A DNA stretch of 64,000 nucleotides from Gemmatimonadota bacterium (GCA_040882465.1 JBBEBG010000028.1:26871-90870), one strand, 5' to 3'; shown: positions 9,343 to 18,732, numbered from the stretch's first letter. Translations and numbers: made by a program. The notes: generated by a model not told the origin, from the sequence alone.

Positions 9343-10462
9343 GCTCGAGGAGCTCCTCGTTCGTCTTTGTCTTCCGCATGACATTGAGGAGTTCGTTCAT
9401 CGCATCTGCCGGGCTGCGCCCGGAGAATTGACGACGGAGCGCCCGCGAGACGGCGAGCGCCTCCGGGGAGAGGAGGAGCTCTTCGCGGCGTGTGGCCGAC
9501 GCGACGATGTCGATCGCCGGAAAGATCCTCTTCTCCGCAATCTCGCGGCTCAAGACGAGCTCGCTATTTCCGGTTCCCTTGAACTCCTCGAAGATCACCT
9601 GGTCCATGCGGGAGCCCGTGTCCACCAGCGCGGTCGCCACGATGGTCAGCGATCCGCCATGGGCGGGATCAATCTTCCGCGCGCTCCCCAGGAAGCGCTT
9701 CGGCTTTTCGAGCGCCGTGGCGTCGAGCCCGCCGGTCAACGTCTTCCCGCTCCCCTCTTCCACCGTGTTGTAGGCGCGGGCCAGCCGGGTGATCGAATCG
9801 AGGATGATGACCACATCTTCGCCCATCTCGACCTTGCGGCGCGCGCGTTCCAGCGTCACCTCGGCCAGCGAGGTGTGGCGGTCCGCCGGATAGTCGAAGG
9901 AAGAAGCGATTACCTCTCCATATCCGCACATCTCCATCTCCGTGATTTCCTCGGGACGTTCGTCTACGAGGAGGACGAAGAGCGTGCACTCCGGATGATT
10001 GCGGACGATTCCCTCGGCGACCCTCTGGAGCACGGTCGTTTTTCCGGCCTTCGCCGGGGCGACGATCATCGCGCGCTGTCCCTTTCCCAGCGGACAGAAG
10101 AGGTCAATCACACGATTCGTGTAGTCGGTTTCACCGCGATTGCGGATGTCGCACTCGAGCTTGAGCTGCTCGTCGGGGTGGAGGGCGCCGAGGCGATCGA
10201 AGGGAGGTCGGGAGCGGGCTTCATCGGGAGGCCGGCCGTTGACGAGGTCGAGACGTTGGAGAGGTGGGGCCTTTCCATTCTTGGGCCGGCCTCCGACGAT
10301 GCCGGCGAGCTCGTCACCGGTGCGAAGCCCGAACCGCGAAACCACCTTCCCGCTCACGTAAACGTCGTCGGTGCTCGGTAAGTATCCCGCGCTCCTTCGC
10401 CGCACAAAGCCCGAGCCGCCGGAGAGAACCTCCAGCACACCCAAATGTTCTTCGTTGGTCAC
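9323..10462 (-). CDS. rho: Transcription termination factor Rho
   Basis: The hexameric RNA helicase that terminates transcription. The 379-residue product has the cold-shock RNA-binding domain ([15 protein letters not shown] to [16 protein letters not shown], residues 8-55). The RecA-like motor follows, with P-loop [24 protein letters not shown], Walker [16 protein letters not shown], the Q-loop region [19 protein letters not shown] and the R-loop [11 protein letters not shown]. It is about 40 residues shorter than E. coli Rho and lacks the N-terminal helical bundle. The start is a GTG without a clear Shine-Dalgarno; no better start lies upstream in frame. Confidence 0.95.
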   Translation of the reverse strand: MTNEEHLGVLEVLSGGSGFVRRRSAGYLPSTDDVYVSGKVVSRFGLRTGDELAGIVGGRPKNGKAPPLQRLDLVNGRPPDEARSRPPFDRLGALHPDEQLKLECDIRNRGETDYTNRVIDLFCPLGKGQRAMIVAPAKAGKTTVLQRVAEGIVRNHPECTLFVLLVDERPEEITEMEMCGYGEVIASSFDYPADRHTSLAEVTLERARRKVEMGEDVVIILDSITRLARAYNTVEEGSGKTLTGGLDATALEKPKRFLGSARKIDPAHGGSLTIVATALVDTGSRMDQVIFEEFKGTGNSELVLSREIAEKRIFPAIDIVASATRREELLLSPEALAVSRALRRQFSGRSPADAMNELLNVMRKTKTNEELLELSRARL

Positions 10463-10580
10463 ATTACCGCGGTGGAGAGGGTGAAACGAGACTGTGTAAA
10501 TGGCAGAGCGCCCGATCTCTGCCGGAACCCAAGGGGAGGCCTCGGGTTCGAGAAGACTGCGATCCTAAACCCTACAGCGG

Positions 10581-10769
10581 ATGGCCTCTCAGGACAAGGG
10601 AGGGAGCCGTCCAGGGGAGCGTCTACTGAGGAACTCGCGGGCTCCACGGGAAGACTCCGACGCGCCGATCGAAGACGGCCCGCGCGGCTGGGTGGGACCA
10701 CTCCTCCTCGCGGCCGCTCCATTTCTGCTCTTCGTTGCGTTCGTTCTGGCGGACCGCTTTCTCCGCTGA
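10581..10769 (+). CDS. Small single-pass membrane protein
   Basis: A 62-residue product, not recognised. The first 35 residues are polar and charged; the last 25 form one hydrophobic segment (VGPLLLAAAPFLLFVAFVLA) followed by DRFLR. This polar-then-membrane order suggests a tail-anchored protein. Third codon positions in this frame are mostly G or C. It starts 118 bases from rho, in the opposite direction. There is no convincing ribosome-binding site, so it could be a chance open frame. Confidence 0.5.
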   Translation: MASQDKGGSRPGERLLRNSRAPREDSDAPIEDGPRGWVGPLLLAAAPFLLFVAFVLADRFLR

Positions 10770-10933
10770 GGTTGGTGGAGAAGAGCGGCCCGACCGTCCT
10801 CGTCGAGGGACACCGGGCGTCTCGTCCAGCGACAGGTCAGGGGTGCCGCGTCGCCCTCGCGGCGGCGCGGAGGGGGCTCAACCCGTTGGGAGACGGCGAG
10901 AATCGCGCTCTCACGGCGCAGAGGAGGAATGGC

Positions 10934-12469
10934 ATGATCCATGCGAAACTGACAGTCGAGCTGGTGCGTTCCCGCAAGAGGAGAGTCCTGGTGATTCCCG
11001 CGACCCCTCCGAAGTCCGATCGACCGCTCTCCCTTCCGGCGACGCGCCGGACCTTCCTCCCGGCGGTCGCGGGGACACGCACGCTGCTCGCGGTCGCCGC
11101 CCTTGTCGCGGTGTATTCCGCACCGGCAGCGGCACAGGACGTGACCTTCGCGCTCGCCGTCTCCGCGTCGTCGCCGGCGCACTCGATTTGGGCGGGAGTC
11201 ACGGCGGGTACGGGCGGCACCTTCGTCGTCTCCCCGGCCGCGCACGCGCCGGGATACTACGCGACCGGGGTGCCATGGGCGGATCACGGATTCGCCGCGT
11301 ACGGAAACCGGGGCCAGCGGAAGCATGGGAATTCGTGGCGTCACCGGAGAAGTCTGGGCGTCTCCTGTTGGGATGCGTGGCGCGATCCCTGGTTCGCGTA
11401 TTGGCCCTACTGTGATTCGGGCGCCTACTTCGCGCTCGGGTGGAGGGGACCGGGGTGGCATCACGGCTGGTCGCCTCGGCCCGCATTCGGATACGCCTGG
11501 GCCCCTTATTCGTATTGGGGACCGGACTCGTATTGGGGACCGGCGTTCGGCTGGACTTTCGCCGTGCACGTCGGAACGGGGTGGGGATGGCACTCCACTC
11601 GCCCCTGGAGGGGGCGGATCGCACGCTCGCCCTGGAGCTCGATCTACGTGACGAGCCCCGTCCTCTGGGTGGTGAGCGAACCCCCGGCCCGGGTCGTGCG
11701 GGCAAGACCTTCCCGCGCCGTCGGAAGCGGCGGGTGGGTGACCGCTACCGCTCCCGGATACAAGGAAGACCCCGCGGCCCCGGTCCGCACGGCGACTCCG
11801 CGCACGGGCAGCACCGCCGAGCCGACTCGGGCGGCGATCCCCTCCCGAACGGTGGCGGGGACACCCACCGCGGCCGGTGGGCGGGCGGCCGCCCCGTCGC
11901 CCTCCACGGACCGACCGCCTCTCGGCACGCCGATTCGTCTCGGGCGCCCCGGCGACACCGATGCGAGCCGCGAGCCGGCGCCGCGGGACGGGCCGTCGGG
12001 ACGGAGGGCCCAGGTCCCGTCGGCCGCGCCGGCACCTCGCGCAACTCCCTCGTCCGAACGATCGGTGGCGCCCGCGAGCCGCCCGGCCCCTGCCCCGTCG
12101 GCCCAGGCGGCGCGTCCGGCGCCCGCGCCTTCCACGCGATCCGCGCCGGCACCTTCAGCCCGCCCGGCGCCCGTTCCGTCGTCCCGAGCGGCGCCCGCTC
12201 CACCGGCTCGTTCGGCACCAGCCCCATCTGCCCGTTCGGCGCCAGCCCCATCTGCCCGCTCGGTACCAGCCCCATCTGCCCGTTCGGCGCCGGCACCGTC
12301 CGCCCGGTCCGCACCAGCACCGTCTTCCCGTTCGGCTCCCGCGCCATCCGCCCGCTCGGCACCAGCACCGTCCGCCGGTCCCGCGCCAGCCCCATCGGCG
12401 CGTTCCGCTCCCGCCCCGTCCAATCAGGGGACACGGGCCGTTCCGGCGCCGCGGTCCTCCGGCGGATGA
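10934..12469 (+). CDS. Secreted protein with C-terminal SAPAPSAR tandem repeats
   Basis: A 511-residue exported protein of unknown function. GAGGAGGA lies five bases before the ATG. A long basic N-region precedes the hydrophobic TLLAVAALVAVYSAPAAAQ, with cleavage likely near residue 66. The middle (about residues 110-240) is rich in Trp, Tyr, Gly and His (repeated SYWGP, GWH and WAP text). It leads into a Pro/Ala/Ser/Arg-rich tail in which the 8-residue unit SAPAPSAR and close variants repeat about 13 times. Such tails are flexible and typical of cell-wall or periplasm-spanning linkers. The repeat DNA opens long mirrored frames in other phases, which are artefacts. A good intrinsic terminator follows at 12527. 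Confidence 0.75.
   Translation: MIHAKLTVELVRSRKRRVLVIPATPPKSDRPLSLPATRRTFLPAVAGTRTLLAVAALVAVYSAPAAAQDVTFALAVSASSPAHSIWAGVTAGTGGTFVVSPAAHAPGYYATGVPWADHGFAAYGNRGQRKHGNSWRHRRSLGVSCWDAWRDPWFAYWPYCDSGAYFALGWRGPGWHHGWSPRPAFGYAWAPYSYWGPDSYWGPAFGWTFAVHVGTGWGWHSTRPWRGRIARSPWSSIYVTSPVLWVVSEPPARVVRARPSRAVGSGGWVTATAPGYKEDPAAPVRTATPRTGSTAEPTRAAIPSRTVAGTPTAAGGRAAAPSPSTDRPPLGTPIRLGRPGDTDASREPAPRDGPSGRRAQVPSAAPAPRATPSSERSVAPASRPAPAPSAQAARPAPAPSTRSAPAPSARPAPVPSSRAAPAPPARSAPAPSARSAPAPSARSVPAPSARSAPAPSARSAPAPSSRSAPAPSARSAPAPSAGPAPAPSARSAPAPSNQGTRAVPAPRSSGG
12128..12420 (+). repeat. 24-bp minisatellite (about 13 units)
   Basis: Tandem in-frame repeat inside the secreted-protein gene. Each 24-base unit encodes SAPAPSAR or a variant (SVPAPSAR, SAPAPSSR, PAPVPSSR, SAPAPSAG). 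Units differ mainly at third codon positions and at the last residue, so the array is old enough to have drifted yet remains in frame. Such arrays can change copy number by slippage or recombination. Confidence 0.85.
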
Positions 12470-12526
12470 GCATCGCTCCCGGCTTCGGGCCGGGGCCCGC
12501 GACACTCACCTGAGACGAACGCCTAC

Positions 12527-12568
12527 GCGGCTCGGCGCTGGGAATCCAGTTCCGAGCCGCTTCCTTTT
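12527..12568 (+). terminator. Rho-independent terminator
   Basis: Outer stem GCGGCTCGG/CCGAGCCGC (9 perfect pairs) encloses an inner stem CTGG/CCAG with a GAAT loop, followed by the T-rich tail TTCCTTTT. It sits 58 bases after the stop of the repeat-protein gene. The remaining 12569-12780 holds no gene I can support. Confidence 0.8.
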
Positions 12569-12780
12569 CGCCGACGCGGCGGCGAGAAGGGTGCTCTCTC
12601 GCGCCTCCCTGCGATGTCACCGACGATCGGCACAGTAATGCGGAAAAGCAGAACAATCCATCACGAAGCGACCGCACATACGAAGCAACAACGTTGATTT
12701 ACCGGATGTGCGGAATCATGTTCGTTGTGGTTCCACCCACGAATCGCCCGGTTTTCGCGTCCGACACCCGAGGAGGCACG

Positions 12781-13179
12781 ATGGCGCTTTTCCTTGTGAG
12801 ACCGCCGGTCATCAGCACCATGATCCTACTGGCCCTCGCGACCGCCGGATGTGGCGAAGGCGGATCTCCCACCGGCGGCAACGGAGGAAATGGCGGAGGT
12901 GGCGGCGGCGGCGGCGGAGGTGGTCCCGAGGCGACCGACGAGGTGACGATTCAGCCTAACTCCTTCTCCCCCGCCGCCATCGTGGTCGCGCCGGGCACCG
13001 TCGTCACGTGGACCTGGAGCAGCACGCTCGTACACACCGTCTCATTTACGTCCAGCCTCATTCAGGATTCCGGGGAGCAGGCTGGAGGGAATTATTCGAC
13101 CGCGATGCCCCAGGCCACGGGAACGTACGGGTACGTCTGCGACGTCCATGGTTTCACCGGGTCCGTGACGGTCCAATAA
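12781..13179 (+). CDS. Plastocyanin-like cupredoxin lipoprotein
   Basis: A 132-residue lipoprotein (signal ISTMILLALATAGC with lipobox). A glycine-only linker of about 20 residues leads to a cupredoxin domain. Copper ligands visible are His in TLVHTVSF, and Cys and His in YVCDVHGFTG. The usual Met of the CxxHxxM loop is absent: Phe-Thr stand where HPGM is expected. Small blue-copper proteins of this kind carry single electrons in the periplasm. The ATG has GAGGAGG four bases upstream. An in-frame upstream extension is possible but would spoil the signal peptide. Confidence 0.85.
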   Translation: MALFLVRPPVISTMILLALATAGCGEGGSPTGGNGGNGGGGGGGGGGGPEATDEVTIQPNSFSPAAIVVAPGTVVTWTWSSTLVHTVSFTSSLIQDSGEQAGGNYSTAMPQATGTYGYVCDVHGFTGSVTVQ

Positions 13180-13211
13180 GGTCCGACCGAGTGCGCGGGC
13201 CGGGAGAGCGG

Positions 13212-14774
13212 CTAGTTGATCCTCTTCTCCCGGCCCGCCCACTCCTGGTCCCGCAATACGTACTTCTGGACCTTTCCCGTGGACGTCTTCGGGAGTGGGC
13301 CGAAGGCGACCGCCTTCGGGACCTTGAAGTGCGCGATGCATGAACGACAGTGCTCGAGGATTTCTTCCTCGGACGCCTTCGCGCCCTCCTTCAGAGTGAT
13401 GAAGGCCTTCGGCACCTCACCCCAGGTGTCGTCCGGCACCGCGATCACGGCGCACTCGAGGACCGCGGGGTGTCGTGCGACGGTCTGTTCCACCTCGATC
13501 GTGCTGATGTTTTCGCCGCCCGAGATGATGATGTCCTTTTTTCGGTCGCGGAGCTCGATCGAGCCATCGGCGTGACGGACCGCGATGTCTCCACTGTGAA
13601 ACCATCCCCCGGCGAACGCTCGGCCAGTCGCTTCCTCATCCGCGAAATACCCGCTCATCACCACGTTTCCGCGCATGACGACCTCACCCATGCTCCGGCC
13701 GTCCTCGGGGACGTCACGCATGGACTCGTCCACGACCCGCACCTCTCCGGCACAGACGTTGGGGAACCCCTGGCGGGCCCGGTACCGAGCCCGTCCCCCG
13801 GCATCGAGACCGACGTAGTCGGGTCCAGGCGTGTTCATCGTGAAGGGCCCGTAGGTCTCGGTGAGCCCGTATACGTGATCGAGCTCGAAGCCCAATTCCG
13901 TCATCCGGGCGATCACCGTGGGTGAGGGCGGCGCGCCCGCCGTGAAGACGCGGACCGGACGTTTCAGGGGATGCGCCGCACCGTCGTTCGCGAGCATGAT
14001 GAGAACGGTGGGCGCCGCGCAGAAGTGCGACACCCCCTCATCGAAGAGGCGCCACACCACCTCGGGTTTGATCTGGGGAAGACAGAGGCTGCGGGCCCCG
14101 ACCGCGGCGAGCGCCCACGGGAAGGTCCACCCGTTACAGTGGAACATGGGAAGTGTCCAGAGATAGCTGCTCTCGACGCCGAGCTTGTGGTCGAGCGCCA
14201 TCGCGAGCGCGTTGAGGTACGCGCCCCGATGGTGGTACATCACCCCCTTCGGCCGTCCGGTCGTCCCCGACGTGTAGTTGATCGCGAGAATCTCCCTCTC
14301 GTCCGCGAACCACGACTCGATCTCTCCTTCGCTTCCGGCCTCGAGGAATCGTTCGAAGTGTTCCCGGGTGTCGAGACGCCGGACCGTCTCCGGGACCTTC
14401 GCGAGCAGCCCCTCGAGCTCCGGGGAGTGGAAGACCGTGCGCGCGCCGGAATGTTCGATGATGTAAGCGATTTCGTCGGCGGAAAGGCGCGTGTTGATCG
14501 CGACCAGGACGCCGCCCGCCTGTGGGACCGCAAAGTGCGCGAGGAAGAGAGGCTCGGAATTAAGGGCGAGAAACGCGACGCGATCGCCCTTTTCGAGCCC
14601 CATGCGCCGCAGGGCGGAGGCAAAGCTGCGAGAGCGCGCCCGCAGCTGGCGCCATGTATAACGGATCTCTCCGTCCTCGACGGCGATGCGATCGGCATGC
14701 ACCGTGCCCGATCGTTCCAGGAAGTCCACGGGAGTGAGCTCCCGCCTCCAGACTGACGATTGCGCCGCCCCCAT
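13212..14774 (-). CDS. Acyl-CoA ligase (AMP-dependent synthetase)
   Basis: A 520-residue ANL-family enzyme that activates a carboxylic acid through an acyl-adenylate and transfers it to CoA. Motifs are the P-loop INYTSGTTGRPKGVMYHHRG, VYGLTETYGP, GWFHSGDIA, LRDRKKDIIISGGENIS and the catalytic lysine near the end in LPKTSTGKVQK. The MYHHRGAYLNA and PMFHCNGWTFPW texts match the medium-chain/DmdB-like subgroup of fatty acyl-CoA synthetases, so a short or medium chain acid is the likely substrate; this is not certain. The ATG at 14774 with GAGG upstream gives the usual N-terminus; the open frame reaches further upstream without homology. Confidence 0.9.
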   Translation of the reverse strand: MGAAQSSVWRRELTPVDFLERSGTVHADRIAVEDGEIRYTWRQLRARSRSFASALRRMGLEKGDRVAFLALNSEPLFLAHFAVPQAGGVLVAINTRLSADEIAYIIEHSGARTVFHSPELEGLLAKVPETVRRLDTREHFERFLEAGSEGEIESWFADEREILAINYTSGTTGRPKGVMYHHRGAYLNALAMALDHKLGVESSYLWTLPMFHCNGWTFPWALAAVGARSLCLPQIKPEVVWRLFDEGVSHFCAAPTVLIMLANDGAAHPLKRPVRVFTAGAPPSPTVIARMTELGFELDHVYGLTETYGPFTMNTPGPDYVGLDAGGRARYRARQGFPNVCAGEVRVVDESMRDVPEDGRSMGEVVMRGNVVMSGYFADEEATGRAFAGGWFHSGDIAVRHADGSIELRDRKKDIIISGGENISTIEVEQTVARHPAVLECAVIAVPDDTWGEVPKAFITLKEGAKASEEEILEHCRSCIAHFKVPKAVAFGPLPKTSTGKVQKYVLRDQEWAGREKRIN

Positions 14775-15054
14775 GCCTCGCCTCCCGTGCTCTATTTCGT
14801 CATGTGCCGACCGGACGCCCCGGCCCACCGGACCTGCCGTCCTCCGATCCTGGACGACAGTGCGCGGGAAGCGGAGCGAACTCAAGCCCGTCGAAATGTG
14901 GCCGGGGATGGACGGAGGACGAACCGCAGCCGCCGCGAAGCGGGAGAACCCGAGTCGGAGCGGTGTCTTGCCGCCCCTCCCCACCCCTCCCCAAGTTGCC
15001 TAGACCTAGACAGGCACGCGCCGCGCAAGGCAAGTACCGGCAAAGGGAGGCCCC

Positions 15055-16266
15055 ATGTCAGGCTTCGACCGCATCCAATTCCCCGTCCTGGCGCTCATCG
15101 CGCTCGCCGTCGCCGGGGGTTGCGGGGGGACGAGAGGAGACACGGCCGACGGGGACATGGACGCGGCCGCCGATTCCATGGCCGGCGCCGCGATGGCCGC
15201 CGACACCATGCCCTTCGACCTTCCGCCGAGCGGCACCACCGGAACGCCCGCCGACGCGGTGACCGACCCGGCCCTGACCAACCTCGCCAATCCGAATCCC
15301 ACCGTCGTCACGGACTGGGCGGATCTCCCGGGCGGCCGCGAGTGGGGTTCGACCGCGGGCGTGGACATCGGGCCCGACGGCCACGTATGGGCGTACGACC
15401 GGTGCGGCGGCGGGCTCGACGGCGGCTGCGACTCGAATCCGACCTACGATCCGGTCGTGAAATACGATCGAAATACCGGTGAGCTCCTCGCGAGCTTCGG
15501 GGCCGGCATCTTCGAAACCCCCCACGGCCTGCACGTGGACAGCGTCGGCAATGTCTGGGTCACGGACTACGCGGCGAACGACACGGGGACGAAGGGGCAC
15601 CAGGTCATCAAGTTCAGCCCGACCGGCGACATCCTGATGCGGCTCGGCGTCGCGGGAACGCCGGGGAACGACTCCGAGCACTTCAATCAGCCCACGGACG
15701 TGATTACCGCTCCGAACGGCGACATCTTCGTGGCGGACGGGCACAGCGGACAGGGGCAAAATCCAGCCCCCGGCTCGACGGGACGCATCATGAAGTTTTC
15801 ACCGGACGGACGGTTCATCATGCAGTGGGGACGCATCGGGAACGGTCCGGCGGAGTTCCGCACGCCGCATGCCCTCGCCTTCGACTCGAGGGGCCGCCTC
15901 CACGTGGCGGACCGCGGAAATCACCGGATCCAGATCTTCGACCAGAATGGGAGCCTCCTCGACACGTATTATCAGTACAGTCGGATCAGCGACATTTTCA
16001 TCACACCCGACGACATGCTCTACGCGATCGACTCCGAAACCTCCCCCACGAATCACCCGGGCTGGATCAGCGGGATTCGAATCGGAAGCGCCTTCGAAGA
16101 CCGCGTGACCGCCTTCATCCCGCCGCACGAACAGGAAGGCGACGCCCGCCCCGTGGCGGGTGAAGGGGTCGCGGTGGATGCGGATGGCAGCGTGTACGCC
16201 GCAGAGGGACCGGCTTCCCGCCCCGTTGCCGGAGGCGGCCTCACGAAGTACGTGCGTGGGATGTAG
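15055..16266 (+). CDS. NHL-type beta-propeller lipoprotein
   Basis: A 403-residue lipoprotein (lipobox VAGGC near residue 23). An acidic linker precedes a six-bladed propeller built from NHL-like repeats: HGLHVDSVGNVWVTD, PTDVITAPNGDIFVADG, HALAFDSRGRLHVADRGNHRIQIFD and GVAVDADGSVYAAEG. The fold resembles peptidyl-alpha-hydroxyglycine alpha-amidating lyase-like proteins, but such propellers serve many roles and the substrate is unknown. GGAGG lies a few bases before the ATG. A hairpin at 16275-16320 follows the stop. Confidence 0.8.
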   Translation: MSGFDRIQFPVLALIALAVAGGCGGTRGDTADGDMDAAADSMAGAAMAADTMPFDLPPSGTTGTPADAVTDPALTNLANPNPTVVTDWADLPGGREWGSTAGVDIGPDGHVWAYDRCGGGLDGGCDSNPTYDPVVKYDRNTGELLASFGAGIFETPHGLHVDSVGNVWVTDYAANDTGTKGHQVIKFSPTGDILMRLGVAGTPGNDSEHFNQPTDVITAPNGDIFVADGHSGQGQNPAPGSTGRIMKFSPDGRFIMQWGRIGNGPAEFRTPHALAFDSRGRLHVADRGNHRIQIFDQNGSLLDTYYQYSRISDIFITPDDMLYAIDSETSPTNHPGWISGIRIGSAFEDRVTAFIPPHEQEGDARPVAGEGVAVDADGSVYAAEGPASRPVAGGGLTKYVRGM

Positions 16267-16274
16267 TCGCGCTT

Positions 16275-16320
16275 CGGGTCGCGGCCATGAGGAGCCCACG
16301 GTGCGGCTCGTCGCGACCCG
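16275..16320 (+). promoter_or_regulatory. Stem-loop enclosing the start of the 16301 gene
   Basis: Perfect 9-bp inverted repeat CGGGTCGCG (16275-16283) and CGCGACCCG (16312-16320) with a 28-base loop. The loop contains the GGAG ribosome-binding site (16291-16294) and the GTG start (16301). It may end transcription of the upstream lipoprotein gene or modulate translation of the small downstream gene. No T-run follows. Confidence 0.4.
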
Positions 16321-16588
16321 GAAGTCACATCAGAATCACGCGGTCCTCGATCCCTGGACGGTCGTGCATTTCTCGACCGGGCTGGCGCTCGGGCTGATGG
16401 ACCTGCGATTCGACCGGTGCATGGCCGCCGCGACCGCCTACGAGGTCGTGGAACAGGTGGTCGAGCGCCAGAAGTGGGGACAGGAGCTCTTCAAGACAAA
16501 AGTGCCCGAAAGTCCGATGAACGCCATCCTCGACCTGGCCGTTTTCGCGGCGGGGCACTGGATCGGCACCCGCTGGAACCGGACCTGA
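16301..16588 (+). CDS. Small membrane protein of unknown function
   Basis: A 95-residue product, not recognised. It has a hydrophobic segment near VLDPWTVVHFSTGLALGLMDL, an amphipathic middle with EVVEQVVERQKWG, and a second hydrophobic stretch LDLAVFAAGHWIG. The GTG start has GGAG six bases upstream. It precedes another small membrane protein gene by 64 bases, so the two may be co-transcribed. Confidence 0.65.
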   Translation: MRLVATRKSHQNHAVLDPWTVVHFSTGLALGLMDLRFDRCMAAATAYEVVEQVVERQKWGQELFKTKVPESPMNAILDLAVFAAGHWIGTRWNRT

Positions 16589-16652
16589 AACACGCCGCCG
16601 CCGGGAACCCGGCGAGCGAAGCCGGAGACTTCCGAACGAAGAAGAGGAAACC

Positions 16653-16898
16653 ATGAGTGAAGGAAGGGAGGACGTCTTCACGGCACCACTCCTGCTCGCC
16701 ACCGCCGTGCTCCTCCTCGGCCTGGCCATCGTCGAGAAGGGGCTGAACATCTTGGGCGGAAGCATTCCGGTGCTCACCGTGTATCCCCGCCAGCTTCTCG
16801 ATTGGGCGGTGGTGCTCCTGATCCTCGATATCGCCCTTTCGATTCGCCAGGTGCTCGAGAACCGGCTCTTCGAGGGGCGGTCCCCGCCCATGAAGTGA
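16653..16898 (+). CDS. Small two-helix membrane protein
   Basis: An 81-residue product with two predicted membrane helices (APLLLATAVLLLGLAIV and LLDWAVVLLILDIALSI) and a charged C-terminus. GAGG lies five bases before the ATG. I do not recognise a family. It follows the other small membrane protein gene in the same direction. Confidence 0.65.
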   Translation: MSEGREDVFTAPLLLATAVLLLGLAIVEKGLNILGGSIPVLTVYPRQLLDWAVVLLILDIALSIRQVLENRLFEGRSPPMK

Positions 16899-16937
16899 GT
16901 TGCAGGACGCTCTGCCCGACCACCCGGTGGGGCGCCC

Positions 16938-18578
16938 TCAGGGCGTGAAGCCACCCAACCGGCTACCGGTGCGGGCAAAGTTTCCGTCCGCCAGGACGGG
17001 CTGAACGATGCCCCCCGCCGACGTCCACCCGGAGCCGCTGACCGTCCAGATGGCCTGAGCTCCCGGACGCAGTCCCCAATCCGGCATCCAGCCGGCGACA
17101 TCCGCGAAATCCGGGACCTCGAGCGTCACCGTTCCGGCGCCGGATCCGCGAAACTCCCGGGTGACCTGGATCTGTGCTTGGCGCGCCTGGCCCGCCTGAC
17201 CCTGTATGAACGACGCGAGCCAGTGGCGATCGTACTCCGCCTGAATCGTGTACTCCGCACGGGCCCGCGAATATTCGGTGGCCGGGATCCCGACGACATT
17301 CGGAGGGGTGAGGAGGGGACCCAGATCCAGCGTGACGTGCGCCGGTGCGCCCGCGACACGCATGACCTGTCGCTGCGGAGCGAACGGAACCGCAGCCTCC
17401 GTGGCCAAAACCGTGAGGAGATGCACGTCTCCGGCCATGAGATTCGCCGCCGGTGCGCCGTACCAATTCGTGGAGGCCGTGGGTCCGAGAACCTGGCCCG
17501 CGAGGACGAATCCGCCGGCCGTGTTGAGCTGGGTCGTCTGGAGCACCTGCTCGCCCGCGCCAACGCCATTCACGGTCAGGGTGCTGACCTGCGGCGCGAA
17601 GGAGTTGGGTCCGGCGAAGTCAATGTCGTTGATCGCGCTCCCGGCGGCCGGATCCAGCTCTCGGCGGATGAACATCCGCGTCGGAACGATCGCAAGGGGA
17701 CCCACGATCTGGGAAATTCCACCCAGGAGATCCACCGTTCCGTCCCGCACCCCGTTGAAGGTGGCGTTCATGGTGCCGAGGACGGGAGGGTTCAACGCGG
17801 CCAGGGCCGCCGTCGCCCCGCCGAGCGAAACGCTCGTCGCGAACGCCGCCGGCGGAATCCCCTGGACCGTTCCGGTCACCATTTTCCCGGCCCCGGTGAG
17901 TCCCGCGCACCGTAACTCGTTGATGGCGGCCACTTCGGTGCGGGTCGCGAAGAGGATGAACAGGTTGAATCCTTGTGCGGCGTCGTTGGTGACCCAGGCG
18001 ACGCCCATCGTGTTCGAGTTCACCTGGAAGTTGTACGAAGTCGGTCCACCGACCGCCTGAGCCCAGGCCGCATTGCCGTCCTGGTATGCGACCCAAAGGG
18101 GCAGGCCCGTGGCCGGGCAGAAGGGGATGGTCACATTTCCCCCACCGCCGCCCTGCGCGATCACCGTAAGCTCGAGCGTCGCCGTCCGGTCCGCGACTCC
18201 GCTCCCGCTTCCCCGCACGGTGAGATCCGTGTTCCCGAGCGCCGCCGCGAGCGCTCCCGCCAGCGTGAGCTGCCCGGACGTGCCTCCGGCCGCGATCGTG
18301 AGCGCATCGGCCGTCACGCCCGTCGGAAGCCCTTCGACGGTGATCGTGATCGCCCCGGCGAAATCCCCGTCCCGCACGATCGTCACCGTGACGACGCCGG
18401 AAGCGCCCTGCGTGATGATGAGGGTCCCCGACGAAAGCGTCAGCGTGAAGGACCCTCCCGCGGAGGTGGAGCTGCCTCCGCACCCGGTCAGGAGGAACGC
18501 CACCAGAGTTGCCGCGGGAAAGACGCTCCGAAAGGAGCGCAGGATCGAGAAAATCGGCCGGAACGAGTCGAGTCGCAT
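16938..18578 (-). CDS. Large Ig-like/adhesin-type lipoprotein
   Basis: A 546-residue lipoprotein (MRLDSFRPIFSILRSFRS n-region, lipobox LLTGC). Residues 45-130 read like a bacterial Ig-like or Big-type domain (TITVEGLPTGVTADALTIAAGGTSGQ cut here in part: the key feature is regular beta strands ending in TLELTVIA). The rest contains long beta-rich text with few charged residues and no catalytic motif I recognise. Similar proteins are usually surface or periplasmic binding proteins. The start at 18578 gives the signal peptide directly; its Shine-Dalgarno is weak. The gene lies tail to tail with the small membrane protein gene. Confidence 0.7.
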   Translation of the reverse strand: MRLDSFRPIFSILRSFRSVFPAATLVAFLLTGCGGSSTSAGGSFTLTLSSGTLIITQGASGVVTVTIVRDGDFAGAITITVEGLPTGVTADALTIAAGGTSGQLTLAGALAAALGNTDLTVRGSGSGVADRTATLELTVIAQGGGGGNVTIPFCPATGLPLWVAYQDGNAAWAQAVGGPTSYNFQVNSNTMGVAWVTNDAAQGFNLFILFATRTEVAAINELRCAGLTGAGKMVTGTVQGIPPAAFATSVSLGGATAALAALNPPVLGTMNATFNGVRDGTVDLLGGISQIVGPLAIVPTRMFIRRELDPAAGSAINDIDFAGPNSFAPQVSTLTVNGVGAGEQVLQTTQLNTAGGFVLAGQVLGPTASTNWYGAPAANLMAGDVHLLTVLATEAAVPFAPQRQVMRVAGAPAHVTLDLGPLLTPPNVVGIPATEYSRARAEYTIQAEYDRHWLASFIQGQAGQARQAQIQVTREFRGSGAGTVTLEVPDFADVAGWMPDWGLRPGAQAIWTVSGSGWTSAGGIVQPVLADGNFARTGSRLGGFTP

Positions 18579-18732
18579 GCGAGTTCCCGGATCGAGATGA
18601 ATGTTTTCAGTCACAATTCGCCGTCGGGAGGCCGCTCCCCGGTCATGCACACTCTCTCAATGTGGTCCGTTTGGGGGCAGAGGTGAAGGGCCGGGCCGAC
18701 TTCCGGGCCTTCATCGAACCCCGGCGAGCGCC

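Noticed and set aside
10463..10580. tRNA or structured RNA upstream of rho (GGTTCGAG box)
   Set aside because: No acceptor or anticodon arm can be paired around the box.
12128..12420. CRISPR array in the regularly spaced repeats
   Set aside because: Units are contiguous 24-bp coding repeats without spacers, all in frame with a signal-peptide protein.
11644..12423. Antisense 259-codon frame of GAGAERAD-like repeats
   Set aside because: Mirror image of the SAPAPSAR repeat on the other strand; no start signals and no family.
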